DNA from: Stereocaulon alpinum
Taxonomy: Eukaryota > Ascomycota > Lecanoromycetes > Lecanorales > Stereocaulaceae
Assembly: GCA_018257865.1 (NCBI GenBank)
Contig: JAEUBA010000001.1
Span: 930,001-994,000, forward strand
Reading direction: 5' to 3'
Length of the DNA: 64,000 bases
Shown here: one piece after another, positions 22,693-34,708 of the stretch
Numbering within the stretch: the stretch's first letter is position 1
Layout: the number at the start of each line of letters is the position of its first letter
Translations under genes and position numbers: made by a program
The notes under the pieces: model-generated
The model's database searches: none
What the model saw: the letters and a program-made list of their open reading frames with translations, nothing else
What the model was told of the DNA's origin: nothing

Positions 22693-23381
22693 ATGATCCG
22701 CGCCGCTATCTCCCGGTCTGCTAGGTGCGCTTCCAGGTCTGTGACGAGGACACAGCTACCAGCTTCTCGGACAATTGCACCTTGCCTCTCCGTCCCATCT
22801 ACCCGTTATATTCCTGCTACAAGATACCCCAGCATAAGATGCTATTCGGCACCAGCGGGCCTATCGAAGACAGAGGTTGAAGGCAGGATAATGGACATTT
22901 TGAAGAATTTTGATAAGGTACGGTAATACGATCTGGGGTCAATAAACGCTGGGCTAATGGCTTGCTCTATAGGTCAAGGATGCGACGAAGGTAGGACTGA
23001 TATACTATGTCGGCAACGAGTAAGATTTAACGTAATTGGAAGCTGTCAAACACGTCACACTTCTCGAATGATCTAGGTCTGGACAGTCTGGACACTGTAG
23101 AGGTCGTAATGGCTATCGAGGAGGTGGGCATGGCTGCATATTCCTTCTTCTTTACACAGCTGATATATAAGTAGGAGTTCAGCATCGAGATTCCAGATAA
23201 GGAGGCAGACGCGATTCTCAGCAGTGAGTCCCCTCAATAAAGAATTGAGTTGAGCTATGCTAACCACGTCTTCTTGCAGTCGATAAAGCAGTCAATTACA
23301 TACTTGGTCAGCCAGACGGTATGCTCATAGAGTTGGCAAGAAGTCCGAGTAGTGTGCTGACTTATACCTGCAGCTCATTGA
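22693..23381 (+). CDS. ACP1: mitochondrial acyl carrier protein (NDUFAB1/ACP)
   Basis: Six exons fit: 22693-22917, 22973-22990, 23043-23123, 23175-23223, 23280-23318 and 23374-23381, giving 139 residues. The phosphopantetheine site is [18 protein letters not shown], with Ser96 as the attachment residue. The C-terminus [14 protein letters not shown] is typical. The first ~50 residues form an Arg/Ser-rich mitochondrial presequence. The protein carries acyl chains for mitochondrial fatty-acid and lipoate synthesis, binds LYR proteins and is a structural part of complex I. Exon 2 is only 18 nt, and the last coding exon is 8 nt (end of an Ala codon, His and stop). If the last intron is retained, the frame runs on for about 70 odd residues, so splicing is needed for the normal end. 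Confidence 0.93.
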
Positions 23382-23867
23382 AGTATGGAAATGTGGAAGC
23401 GAGAGCTGGGTGGCTGGAAAAGAACTTTCTATGGGGTGCGAGAAGCCTTGGGGCCCGTCTTGCAACTGTATTATGTGCGGGAGTGGTTGCGGTCAGGTTT
23501 CGCAGATACATAGATACAATGAAAAGGCCAATCTAATCCATTTGCTCTCTATAAATCTCATACTCACTCCAGGCTGACGCTCTTGGCGCAATCCGTTACG
23601 GCAGCCCTAAGCGAGGCAGCCCAGCCGGAGCTCCTTTGACTATGTCCAACACCCATCGTTTGGCCACCCAAAGTTCTATATCGTGATCATCTAGAACCCT
23701 ATACCTGATGCGCAAGAGGATACAATTTACCTCAACCTAAGAAACCGTGCCCTTGGCCTCTTTGATCGCTGCTACACTAGAACGAATGCCCTCACCTTCT
23801 GCCTCCTGTATTCCAGACACCTATCCTTACACGCGCCAGTCATAGTGGTATATACCTTCCCGACTAC
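23382..23867. other. intergenic, upstream of Vps74 gene
   Basis: Contains the acyl carrier protein 3' UTR and the Vps74 promoter. No gene is seen; the 71-codon frame entering it is read-through of the last acyl carrier protein intron. Confidence 0.5.
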
Positions 23868-25105
23868 ATGGCCTCAGCTGGAGGCTTGACACGCCGTCGG
23901 GGAGGGGGAGGAGGCGCATCAATTTCGAACGCGGAGGACGACAATGACGGTAGTCGAGTTAGTTCACCAGTACCCAAAAACTACGACAAAGCTCCTGAAA
24001 CCTCCTACACTGGCGGAGAAAATGGCCACAAGATAGCTTTCGATCCACGGGACATGCAGGAGACTGAAGAGCGGAATAAGCAACCGAAGCTGACGCTGAT
24101 GGAGGAAGTTCTACTGCTTGGGCTGAAGGACAAGCAGGTACGCTCGAGCGCTAGAATACATGACGCTTTGCTGACACTCAATGGCTACTAGGGCTATCTT
24201 TCATTCTGGAACGATAACATCTCTTACGCTTTACGAGGCTGCATAGTCATTGAGCTAGCTTTTAGAGGTCGCGTGAGCATGCAAAAGGATTCTTCGAGGA
24301 GACGGTTCCCGCTGGCAGACAGGGTCATCGAGGTTATTGATGATACTTTGACAGGAGAAGTGCTGCTGGACGAGGCTCTGAAGATGATGAAGTCAAGCGA
24401 GAAAATGAGCGTCAGCTCCTGGATAGATCTCATGAGCGGTACGCACGCACGATACACACGATTTGGGAATGGGATACAAGCTGACATATGAATGCTATCA
24501 TAGGAGAAACCTGGAATCTCATGAAGATCGGCTACCAACTCAAACAAGTACGAGAACGCCTAGCCAAAGGCCTTGTAGACAAAGGCATCCTCCGCACCGA
24601 AAAGCGCAACTTCCTCCTCTTCGACATGGCCACCCACCCAGTCGCAGATGGAGGCGCAAAAGACGAGATACGAAGACGAGTCCGCAATGTCCTTACCAAC
24701 AGGACAGTCGTCCTACCACCAAGTCAGTTCCTCCCAGAAGATATGGAATTTAGATACATCCGAACAATCGCAATGGTCTGTGCAGCATACGCAGCCAACG
24801 TCCTTGAGAACGCATTGGCTACTTTAGGGCACGAAGCAAGAGAGCGAGCATTTGCACAAGTGGATGAGTTGCTGGCGGAGTACTCGCAATGGCCGTTTGG
24901 GAAGCGTGCGGGAGGATCACAGGGCATCGGGGCGAATTTGGGGCAGGTGGTCACGGACGAGGTTAACAAATCAAAGGACAAGGAATTACAATTAGAGGTA
25001 CGTCTTGAAACTCCAACCGCAATGGGGATCTACTATTCTGACTTCCTGTTCCAGGTCGTGGCTGCTTGCTTGAGCGTTTTTACTCGGCTGGATTCGCTGT
25101 TATGA
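23868..25105 (+). CDS. VPS74: Vps74/GOLPH3 (GPP34 family) Golgi PI4P-binding protein
   Basis: Four exons, 23868-24137, 24192-24438, 24504-24997 and 25055-25105, give 353 residues, the usual size. GPP34 signatures run through the spliced protein: [97 protein letters not shown], and the C-terminal VFTRLDSLL. The protein binds phosphatidylinositol 4-phosphate on Golgi membranes and keeps glycosyltransferases there by linking their tails to COPI. The first ~70 residues are Gly/Ser-rich and disordered, with an Arg cluster LTRRRGGGG that may help bind COPI. All three introns are canonical GT-AG of 54-65 nt. Confidence 0.95.
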
Positions 25106-28100
25106 AATGGCTTCGATGCAGGGCAGGGGCAAGGGCACAGCAGGATTGGAGTGCTGTGCTGTGCGTCTATTCTACATTGATGGGGAAACAAAGCGCACAT
25201 GGAGCTTAGCGTGATCCATGGGAAGTATTGAAACGGTTCGGGATTGAATGTTGCGAGAACTTCGGAAATATGCTACGATAATAGTAGTACTTTGCCTGCC
25301 CTCTTCAGAAAAATGGCAAAGCCGTTGACAACCGTTATGACGGAACCCCCAACCAAGGTTTCCAGATGGCATGGTTGAATGCGGTCAAAGATTTCTTACG
25401 AGTCTCTCGTATTGCAGAACAAAACCTTCTCCTAGTTCTAGAAAATCCGGGGCCCTGCTTCACCTTCCAAATTGCGCGTATAAGGTGATCAACGAGAGCG
25501 AAGTTGTCCGACCAGAAACCGCACGACTGTATCTGGGTACTATATGTACATCCTTGCATTTCTGCATGTCTCATGCAGGTCCAACGATGCGGTCGGCTAC
25601 CAACCTTAAGGTAGCGAGCACCTGTCCATCGTGCATGTGTATCCCTCGGAAATCTGCGTTTGCAGAGGCTCCACTGCTGTTGCATAGTTGCCGAAGGAAC
25701 ATTGTTGACCTCGGGACATCGAGGGCTGGTGTTGCACCGGCCATGTTGCAGTACCGAGGAGCAATAATCTGCAGGGGATGTCAAAGGTACGTTCTGGAAA
25801 CACTTTTCGTGGAAGGAAGCAGTGGCGATGCGTTGTCCATCGTACAGCTCCGAGGGGCAGCATCGAGAAACACTAACGCTAAGGTGTGGAACTTGATGTC
25901 TAAGTTCTACGGTAACAGCCCTACGGTCCATGATTTCCTTACTTATTCCAAACTAGAACGCAATCCAAAGGATTTGGTAACAATGTACGTCCAGTCATCT
26001 CCGTCTTACGTACAACACCACAACAAAGGATCACATTCGTCGAATAAGTCGGACGGTTACATACATGTCTTTGTTGCTCGCTGTGGCTAGAATCACAGCC
26101 AGAAGAGGACTGTTGCAGCGAGAAGATCCCCCGTTGGGTGGTAACATGCCACAACGGTCGTGTCGACATCAATATACCTGCGTGATAATTTTCTGCAGCG
26201 CACGAATCCGCTATAAGATGCTAGTCTAGGACCATTCAGACAAGTGACGTTTTCGACCTCGCAGGAGCGCACAAATGACGAAAGGTTTGACGTACAGCTG
26301 CTAGGGCCTTAGAACCAAACCTCCCAATCGGCCAAAGAACACTGGTGTCCAGTCTACCGAAATTACCGTAAGGTAACCAGGTAGATGGTTTGTCTCTTTC
26401 CATTATCTCCGATTCGCTACGGCATGGTCAACGGAGAGCCGCTGCCCCAAGCGTGGTAAGCGCAGTTCCTCGTCTGTTCTAGTATCTGGTCACGTACAAG
26501 CTACTTTGTCACATCAGGCCTATCAAGATCATTCACATGCACAAAGCCCAGACCGAGGCCTTTTTCCCTCCAGATCCGCGCCTCGTACGGCAACCTAAAC
26601 TCAATCTGGTTTCCCTATTACCGAGCCTTACAATTGGTCACTGGCTGACGATAAGCACTCGGCTCCATGCAATACCGTTAATCCTCGCCTAACTGGAAGG
26701 TGGCAAAGAGGAGCAACCTCCGCGTAAGAAGACCATGAGCCTACACACCACCTTTTCAAATATGCCATATTGAAAAACTAGGGCTCGAAATGGTCATGTC
26801 ACAAGCCTGACACCTCTGAAGTCCTCTCCCTGGCTCTCTTGTACCGTTGATGGCGAGAAAGACCTGCCGTGTAGTATCCGATACGTTGTGCCATCCGGAT
26901 TCTGCGGAGGTACTTTCTTACGCGGAACGCTCAAAGTGGCTTAGCCGGAACATAGCTAGCAGTTCGCGTCTGCCATTTTTGGTCGTCGCGGCGCAGGGCC
27001 CGAGTTCCTGGGGCAGACGTGGCCATGCACAGAGCTCTTGATCCCGTGATACTAGCTACGAATCGGGATCTTCCCGGGTACCGCAGCTGCACACCGTGAC
27101 GTCCGAGGCTGTCCAATCCGCAGGAAGCAAGAGTAGCCAAGAGTAGCCCCAGGTGGGCGGTGACAAATCACGTTAAATTTGCCAGACACACAGGGTTTGC
27201 TGGCGCAAAGCCATCGAACAAAAAGTGGGGCAGGTACATATCGCCATTCAGATCGACAGAAAGTGTTCGCTTATCTCGCAGGTGAAAGTTTAGATGCTAG
27301 CCCGTCTAGCTTGCATCGAGTAATTGAGATCCTCCAATCCGGGGGGCCGTCAGATCGGGGTCAGCCAGAGCCCGACAGAGCTAATCTGCGATTTCCCCTC
27401 CCTGAGATCTGCCCGAACGGCAAAGACTCATGCGTCTTGGGTGACGATCAGCCAGCGTTAGAACGAGTACGAGCGTTTCTTCCCTTAGCCCTTAGTTGCT
27501 CTTGAGTCTTTCCTGTCGTGACCTAACTCCCCAACTTACCTTAACTCGACCCGAGCTGCTCCTTCCTCCTTCCTCGACTTCTCTTATGATAACGGGCTTT
27601 CCTCTCATATTTACCCTCTTTCCCTCTTTCCCTCTTCACCGTCTCTTGTTTGACCATCTCTCCTCATTTTCCCCATTTTCCCCTTGTCTTCAACATCGCC
27701 ATCTCTACAATCACCCTCATCCATTGATTGATCATCACAATCAAACAATTAATCTTCCCTTTCCCTTTTCTGATCGTGATTGGTCTCGACTTAAGCGACG
27801 ATCTGGGTGTTCCACATACCACGGGGGAATATCGGCAGGCGCATTTGCCTCCGCGAGATCGATCTTTAGGGCCGGGAGCCACCCAAATCGGACGCGCTGT
27901 ATATCGATATTCGCCCAAACAACCATCAAACCTCAACCGTGTCTCCTCTTTATCGTCATACTTTTCTAATAATCCCATTGCTCCTGCATTTTCTTCTTTA
28001 CCATAATATCTACTCGTTCGCCTCGGTTGTTTCGCATTGTCGCCAAACTCCGCCATACATGGGATAGTCTTCCAAAGAAGCGTACAACCTCGCCCTTTCG

Positions 28101-28247
28101 TCCCTCCATTCACTTATTAACCGCCAACAATCCTCTTTCCCCCGGATCCTTCTCTTCCTACTTTCTACCGACCGATCAAACTTGCGAGATAAGATAATTA
28201 CGCCGACTGTTTACCGGTCCACCTTTCGTCATCCAAACACATTCATC
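25106..28247. other. 3.1-kb intergenic region with antisense-overlapping open frames and a pyrimidine-rich leader
   Basis: No gene can be confirmed. An ATG-initiated plus-strand frame at 25371-26090 (239 codons, Cys-rich) overlaps an ATG-initiated minus-strand frame at 25931-25335 (198 codons). Neither shows a domain. The stretch 27,490-27,780 is strongly C/T-rich (TTCCTCC, CCCTCTTTCCCT), as in promoters and 5' UTRs of fungal regulatory genes, and probably belongs to the gene starting at 28248. Confidence 0.4.
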
Positions 28248-29590
28248 ATGCCTCCCCAACGCACCATCCCGTCCAAGGCTCTCAAGACTGAGCGGACACA
28301 CGAAGAGAACCAAGAACGGTATGACAGACACCGACTGAAACCTCTCCGAGTTCATTCTGATTGATTCATAGTGCCTACATTGCAGCTTCGCGGAGAAGTG
28401 ATCGAAGCCTCGAAGCGAGAGTAGAATCCGCACGTCGAGCCTCGGAGATCCATAAGCGACGAACCGGCCGCTCATTACGAGTCACTGAGCAAGACGTTGT
28501 CAACGAAGAGATGTACGAAGAAGAAGATGACGACCTACCAATGCAATACCGACGACTTACGGCCCACCTACAGACCGGCTCAGCCGACTTCAACAGACGC
28601 TTGTCTGCGTACCTCACGAATCATGTCGCCATGAGAACAGCTCTCGACCAAGCTATCACGAACTCTTACGCCCAGCAATACCCCAATGCTCCACAATTTG
28701 CACACAACCAGAGCATGTATCCATCGCCATTCATGGCACAGACCATGCCTCAGCAGCAGTCTCCACTCACCTACAGCCAGTCATACCCTACACCCGGTGC
28801 TACACCAACATATCGGACTAGCCATCAAGCACGACCGCCTTCAGTCTCCCAGGGCACTCCACGCTATTCACCACAAGGCATGACTGCTCCAAGTCCAGTC
28901 CAGGGCGTTAATGCACTTCCTCCGATGGAGCGTCGACACACTTCGGGATCAGCAAAGTCCGCGTCGCACTCGCCGCATGGCGCGCCAACGACGCCGCAAT
29001 CCGCTGGAGCCAGACCTACGCTCCCACATTCGTCATCTAGCCATAACGTCAAGCAGGAAGGCCAAACCTCTCAGCAAATGAAGGCGCCTCCACAGCCATC
29101 CCCACAAATGCCACAGCACCCATTTGGGAACATTGGATATGGCAACATGAGTCCATTCACCACATCGCTTCCGACAGAGTCTCAGATGCTCCTCGGCTCA
29201 GCGCTCGATCCGAACGACCCATTGACCTCGATGTTTATGGCTGGCAGTGAGGGTATGCCTCAGCCATTCAACTACAACTCCGCTCCCTCGAACCTTCAGA
29301 AATCTCGCAACTTCAACCAGTCGTATGGTGGCATGAGCGCCACGCTCGCACCTAGCGCCCTAGACATGTCACCTCGGCATCAAAATTACGCCCCACCATC
29401 AACGACCATGTCCTCGTCGCTTTCGACATCACCAGCGTTCTACGATGCCTCAATACCCGACTTCTCAAAGAGCCAGCTGTTCCCAGGGAGCAACAGCGCA
29501 ACAGGAAGTGGCACCGTCACCCCAGGAGGTCTTGACGGAGGCTGGGATGCCTTCATCAACGATACCCCATGGGGTGAAAATGTGACATGA
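28248..29590 (+). CDS. conserved fungal protein with charged N-terminal block and Q/P/S-rich tail
   Basis: Two exons, 28248-28318 and 28372-29590, joined over a 53-nt intron (GTATGA...TTCATAG), give 429 residues. The N-terminal ~110 residues form a charged block conserved among filamentous ascomycetes as I recall it: HEENQERAYIAASRRSDRSL, RRASEIHKRRTGRSLRVTE, then EEEDDDLPMQYRRLTAHLQT. The remaining ~300 residues are rich in Gln, Pro, Ser, Met and Tyr without structure. This resembles an activation region, and the protein may be a nuclear regulator, but I do not recognise a DNA-binding fold. The exceptionally long, C/T-rich upstream region (over 2 kb) also fits a regulated gene. Confidence 0.8.
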
Positions 29591-30958
29591 AATGGCTGAT
29601 GCCGCATTCCGAAACTCAAGCAATCTTCTCATGATACCCACACTGGTACTGGTCTTACCCGTAAATGTACATACACAGTGCGACTAGCACGGCGTCTGAA
29701 GTTCTTATATCTATGCTTTGCCAGCTGCTGAAAGATCCCCATTGGTTGGGTCAAACCACTGGCGGGTCGTTTTGAGCCCGCTGGCGTCGGCAGTTTGGCG
29801 CGGGGGGTTCCACTCACCAATTTTCCTATTATGGAAGCGATTGGCTGATTCTAGCGCGAATTGTTGCCTTTTCAAGTGTTCGCATTATTTATCACACGCG
29901 AACAACATTCTCCACTCCGGTCCCAGCTTCTTCATGGGATCACGTCAAACCTTGGCTAGCTGCCGCCGAGCCTGGACCCACAGACGCACGTTTCGGTAAC
30001 AATGGAACTTGATGATTCGAGATCTGACATGGCTTTTGCAGGATCGGGCAGGCGATTTAACAATTGGTCGATAAGAGGGAAGGGAAGGGGATTGGAGCCT
30101 GCTACGAGGGCTTCTAGAATTTTGTATGATACCAGCTATGGAATAGGTATAGCTTATGAGAAACTATGCCGATGTATTTTTATCGTTTCGATCTTTCTTC
30201 TCTAACCTGCTTTTACCCATCGATGGGATCTTGATTGCATTATTATTGGGGACCGAGATGGCGATTGTGGAGCGGGGATTGCTTTGTGCGCTTACTGTAA
30301 GCGACCTGCTGGATCATTTCTTCGGTTCGAGATGTTGATCGATTGGCATGTTGGATATTAACTTTGCCGTTATCGTTGACGCGCATTGGATCTGCAATGT
30401 GTATCTTGCATGCCAATCTCACATCTCATACCCCATCTACTTGGAACTCTTCTCTCACAATCACTTCCTGCCAATCTTTGTTTCTTCCAATCTCTTTTGT
30501 CTGCCAATCTTTCTTCTTCTTTTCCATTATTTCTGTACCGTAGTGCCCGTGACCCAAATCTCCATCTCCATCTCATTTACCTTGGGATTTTTCAATTCGC
30601 TGCTGTCCAATCTTCCCTTTTTTTTCTCTCCATTGTTCCTTCCCGGGGTTGCCGGTACGTAGTTTTGTCGCGTTGGCGTTGGCGTATGTAGCGCTATCAT
30701 CCTTCTATGGTCCTTACGTACGTACAGTGTTCATCGTAGCTTCCGTGGCTCTGGCATGGATCTCCTATACGTACATGCTTACTTTACTTACTGTATCCTC
30801 CTTTTCCTGCTTGATGAATTGGCTCCTTATCCTTTCCTATGCTATCCTATGCTTGGTCTTGGTGTTCTACGACTCTTGATCGTACGTAGTTCCATGCCTT
30901 TGGTTCTGGTTCTGGTTCTGGGATACGGGATACGGGATCCGTAGCGTAGCGTAGTGTC

Positions 30959-30992
30959 CTTTTCTTTTTCTTTTCTTTTCTTTTCTTTTCTT
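30959..30992. repeat. (TTTTC)n simple repeat
   Basis: Runs of TTTTC and TTTTTC units in tandem, at the start of the T-rich tract. Seen directly in sequence. Confidence 0.8.
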
Positions 30993-31222
30993 CACGAATT
31001 CGCCCTTTTCGTTTTCGTTTTCTTTTTCTTTTATATACTACTCGTGCGGTTTTTTTTTTCCTTTCTTGGTAAGGTGTTTTGGTTTTTGATGGTTTTGTGT
31101 GGTTTTTTTTTGGATATGGAGATGGAGATGCGTGGGTGGGGGCGTTTGTTTTTCTTTTTTTTTCTTCTTTTTTTTGGGGGGGGGTTTTGTGGTTGTTGCT
31201 GGTTGTGATGGTGAATTTTTTT

Positions 31223-31246
31223 GGGTATGGGTATGGGTATGGGTAT
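31223..31246. repeat. (GGGTAT)4 microsatellite
   Basis: Four perfect hexamers. Not the canonical TTAGGG telomere unit, and the surrounding sequence is not telomeric. Confidence 0.9.
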
Positions 31247-31296
31247 GTTCTTTTGTTGTGTTGTGGTGAGGGAGGTGAGGTAGGTGTGCTGGGCCT

Positions 31297-31328
31297 CATT
31301 CATTCATTCACTTACTTACTTACTTACT
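31297..31328. repeat. (CATT)3 followed by (ACTT)n tetranucleotide repeats
   Basis: Three CATT units run into about four and a half ACTT units. Seen directly. Confidence 0.85.
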
Positions 31329-31946
31329 CTCGTTACGTTCCGGTGTTAGGGTCCCGTTTTTTGTTTTGTTTTTTGGGGTGGAGATTGTGGTGCGCTGGGT
31401 TGTGCGTGTGCGTGTTTTTGTGCTTTTGGCTGGTTGTGAGGATGGGGGGGTTTTTTTGGTGAGTTGGTGAGTTGGTGAGGGAGTGTGTGTGTATTCTATC
31501 TACGTACGAAGAGTTGTAAGTAGGTTGTGAGGAGTGAGGGGGTTGAGAAGGTGGGGAGTTAGTCGATCTTTCTTCTTCTTTTCTGGAGTAGGTGTGTGAG
31601 AGGTTTCGTTGGTGTTACTGAGGTGTGGGATTCTGTGGACATAGGTGTGCGTGCTGGTCTTGCTTGTCCTTGCTTTCTTTTCGCTGCGGAATATACTCTA
31701 GGTCTTACTTGGTTAATGTTTGCGTCGAGTGATGAGTGAGAGTATCACTGCGACGCTAGAGTAAGGATTTGGGAACGACTACGTATATTGGTTGGTGGCG
31801 CGTAGGTCGTATATGAAGTGTTTGGTACTTTTGCGTATACTCATGGAGATAACAGTTCATTCCATACAACACCGCTGCGTAAATGCATATGTACATGCCA
31901 TACTCTCAAATCTAGATCCGCACAATCTCACCATCAACGTGGTCGA

Positions 31947-33716
31947 CTACCTCCTCCTCGGCCCCTGTGTCGACGGCGCCTTAGCTCTAAAACTCCCCTC
32001 GAACCCCGGCCTGGCTTTCGGCTTCCCCTTCTTACCCCCCTTACCCTTCGTTCCCCCACCTTTCTCCTCTTTCCGCTTCAGTATGTTAGCCTCCCTCTTC
32101 TTCTGCCTGATATCCTGACCCTTCTTTACGCCCTCAATTCGCTCGTTCCATTCCTTTTCACTCTTTTTCTTCTGTTTCTCTTTTCGCTTTAGTGTTTTCT
32201 TGAGGAGGGATGTGTCGTCTCGTATGCGTTCCCCGTGAGCGCGTTTGCGGGCGTTGAGCCAGGTGTCTTTTTCTGAAATGTCGGTGCGTTTGTCTGAGTC
32301 TAGGGCGCTGAGACGTGCGGCTTTCTTTTCGGCGGCGAGTAGGGCGGTGTGTGGGTCTGAGGGGCCTTTTGCTTTTGTGTTGAGGGAGCTTAGGGAGGAT
32401 AGGTTTGTGGATGCATGGTGCCCGTTTGAGAAGGCGATGCGGTTGAAGGAGAAGTTGGTGGGTTCGGAAGAGGGAGTTAGAGGTGAGCCGGGTGATAGTA
32501 AGGGGGAGTTGGAGAGGAGGGGAGAGCCGCGGGCTAGAATCTCTGCTTGCTTTTGTCTTTCTTCTTCTTTGGCTTTTTGGCGGAGTTCTTTTTTGTGTGC
32601 GCGGCGCGTTTCTTCTTTTTGCCGGCGCTGTTCAATCAATTCTTGACGGGTGCGTGCTGGGGCGCCGTCAGGGCCGTCGGCATGGCGAGACTTTCGAAGG
32701 TCTTCGATTCGTTGAGCTAAGCGGGCTTTGAGTTCTGCAGGGTCGGGTTTCGGTGGCTGTGTGGCGGACTGGGGATCGTTAGATGCATTAGAGTCTTTGG
32801 GTTGAAGGTCTTCGGCTGTGGGTACAGCGATTGAGGAGATGGAGGATGACCCTGAGTGGGTTACCGAAGCGTCGAAAGCGGGAGAGCGGGCTGTAGAAGG
32901 CGTAGCTGTAGATGACGGATGGTCTCTTGACTCTTCGAGAATATCCTCCATCTCGATATCGTCGATTTCTCCTCCCTGTGCGTCTTCGTTCTGCTCCTCA
33001 TCACTAGCATCCGGAACGCCTGCTGCAGCTTTAGAGTCCTTCTCCAAAGCGGCCTCCTGTGCCTTTCTCTCTTTCTTAGCTTTGGCCTTTGCAGCTTTCG
33101 CTTCTTCCTTGGCCTTCTTCCGCTCTTTCTTCTGCTTTTTCTTTTCTACCTTCGCCTTTCTCACAGCCTCGGGATCCTCCTCGGGCTTGTTGACCGCCCC
33201 ATTGTCTTTCAGCTTCGAATTTGATGGCTCGCCTGCAGTCCCCTTTTCCTCTCTTTTCTGTTTCTTCGTCTGCTTCCCTATCTTCACAGAACTCGGTATC
33301 GGTGCCTCAGGCTCTACACCCTCCAAGTCACTGCTCTCGCCGTCCTCTTCTCGCTTCCTCTTCCTCGCATTAGCTGCTTGCTCATCCAGCACGTCCTTGG
33401 CGCTCTTCGCATTATCAGGATCGAGTTTGGCTCGCTTTGCTGCTCGAGCCTCTTCCTTTGTCTGTTTCTTCCTTTGCCATTGGTCCTAAGTGAGGATCAT
33501 ATGTTAGCTGAGGAAGGATGAGGCGGCGAAGTCAGATTTCAGAAGCATACACTTGTATCTTCGCCGTAGTAGTATTTCGCAGGTATCAAGGAGAGAAGGC
33601 CATTGAATGCTTCGGCATGGCTTTTCAATCGTTCCTATCGATGTGTGAGAGCGTGAACGGCAGTGTGGGGTACATAATTCATTGACCTCAAGACTGTCAG
33701 AACGTTCCTGCGCCAT
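31947..33716 (-). CDS. RRP14: Surf6/Rrp14 nucleolar ribosome-biogenesis protein
   Basis: Three exons, 33716-33687 (10 codons), 33634-33551 and 33485-31947, give 550 residues. The spliced N-terminus reads SLEERLKSHAEAFNGLLSLI then PAKYYYGEDTSDQWQRKKQT, the conserved Rrp14 N-terminal domain. The C-terminal SURF6 domain has NFSFNRIAFSNG, TWLNARKRAHGERIRDD and LLKKTLKRKEKQKKKSEKEW. Yeast Rrp14 acts in early pre-rRNA processing and assembly of both ribosomal subunits in the nucleolus. The long Lys/Glu-rich middle and the basic C-terminus suit a nucleolar RNA-binding protein. The first donor is GTCAAT rather than GTRAGT, so exon 1 is supported more by the protein continuity than by splice strength. 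Confidence 0.9.
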
Positions 33717-34708
33717 AGCCTGTCGTGGGAATGTGGGAATGTTCGAGAGCAATGCTGTGAACAGCTATCGTACCATGTGTCATGCTATGTACGTTAATCT
33801 CGCCAGACTTCAACGTGGGTTCGTGCTGTGGTGAATTCAAGGCGGTCGTTGCGAGGATCCAAAAGATTTCGAGTGGGAGAGGCAATCTTGGCGAAATCTT
33901 GGCACCCGTTCGAGCTAGCCGCTTTTGTGGTTACGTCTTGTAAGACACGAATCTTGCCTTTGGGAAGCGCATTGTAGGCTATCTTGGGCAGTAGATGGAG
34001 ACGTAGCTGATCCAGCTGTTAGCATGATAATCGCAGACGACAGCTAGTTGAAGCCGTAATAACACCTCCTCGTCGGATAGCGACTACAAATAACGGGGCA
34101 TAATACAACAGAAGAACAGCGCTTCGTACTTGATGTATGGGGTATTACTATGTACAATGATTCTAGCTCTATGCTATCTGCCCGCCGTAGAATGATATGG
34201 TGGATATTCCGTGCTCCCATCCCATGCAGGGTATCTTTCAATGCAAGACGCGTTTAAGACATTGTGAAATGGATGGTACGCTCGTATTAATCCATGGTAA
34301 AGAAGAAAAGAGAGGCTCTCATCGCTTAGATGCTCTCTCTCTACAGCAACTGAAATCCGTGACATGGCTCCAAAGGCGTATTCCAAGGGCGTGTTGAGAG
34401 GAGCGCTCTCGTTATGACTCTCGTCCCAGCAAATGCTGTTGTGTTGTTCTAAGAGCAACCTCCCGTTCATCGGCGTTCATTGCAGCGACTTCCGCAAACT
34501 GAACTTCCTTCGCGTTGATACATGTAATGCTCAAAGTGACAATTTGTGGTACAGTTTCCCACCAAGGAAACAAAGTGTTTGAATGGCGCCGAAAGACTTT
34601 GTGATAGTCATCGTAGCTATGACCAATGGTACTTTAGGACAAGGGGTAGACTAAAGGGGTCTACAACGTGTAAGCTCCGACTTCCAAGGGAGAGGAACAA
34701 AAGAGCCT
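33717..34708. other. intergenic, about 1 kb
   Basis: Upstream of Surf6 and downstream of the ubiquitin protease. Frames of 60-98 codons on both strands have no domain. I see no supported feature. Confidence 0.45.

Larger units (their letters stand above)
29591..31946. other. 2.35-kb intergenic region with T-rich simple-sequence tracts
   Basis: Lies between convergent genes. The first kilobase shows nothing. From about 30,400 the plus strand becomes C/T- then T-rich, and 30,950-31,450 is almost free of normal coding composition, with poly-T/poly-G runs and microsatellites listed separately. Frames up to 150 codons here (e.g. 31299-30847 minus) are artefacts of this composition. Confidence 0.6.

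Noticed and set aside
23319..23536. 71-codon frame after the acyl carrier protein
   Set aside because: It is read-through of the last intron; splicing restores the conserved QPDAH ending.
31223..31246. Possible interstitial telomere repeat
   Set aside because: The unit is GGGTAT, not TTAGGG, and only four copies are present in a general microsatellite zone.
30847..31299. Lys/Pro/Tyr-rich minus-strand frames of 90-150 codons
   Set aside because: Pure products of the T/G-rich simple-sequence tract: repeated YPYPYP comes from (GGGTAT)n and poly-Lys from poly-T.
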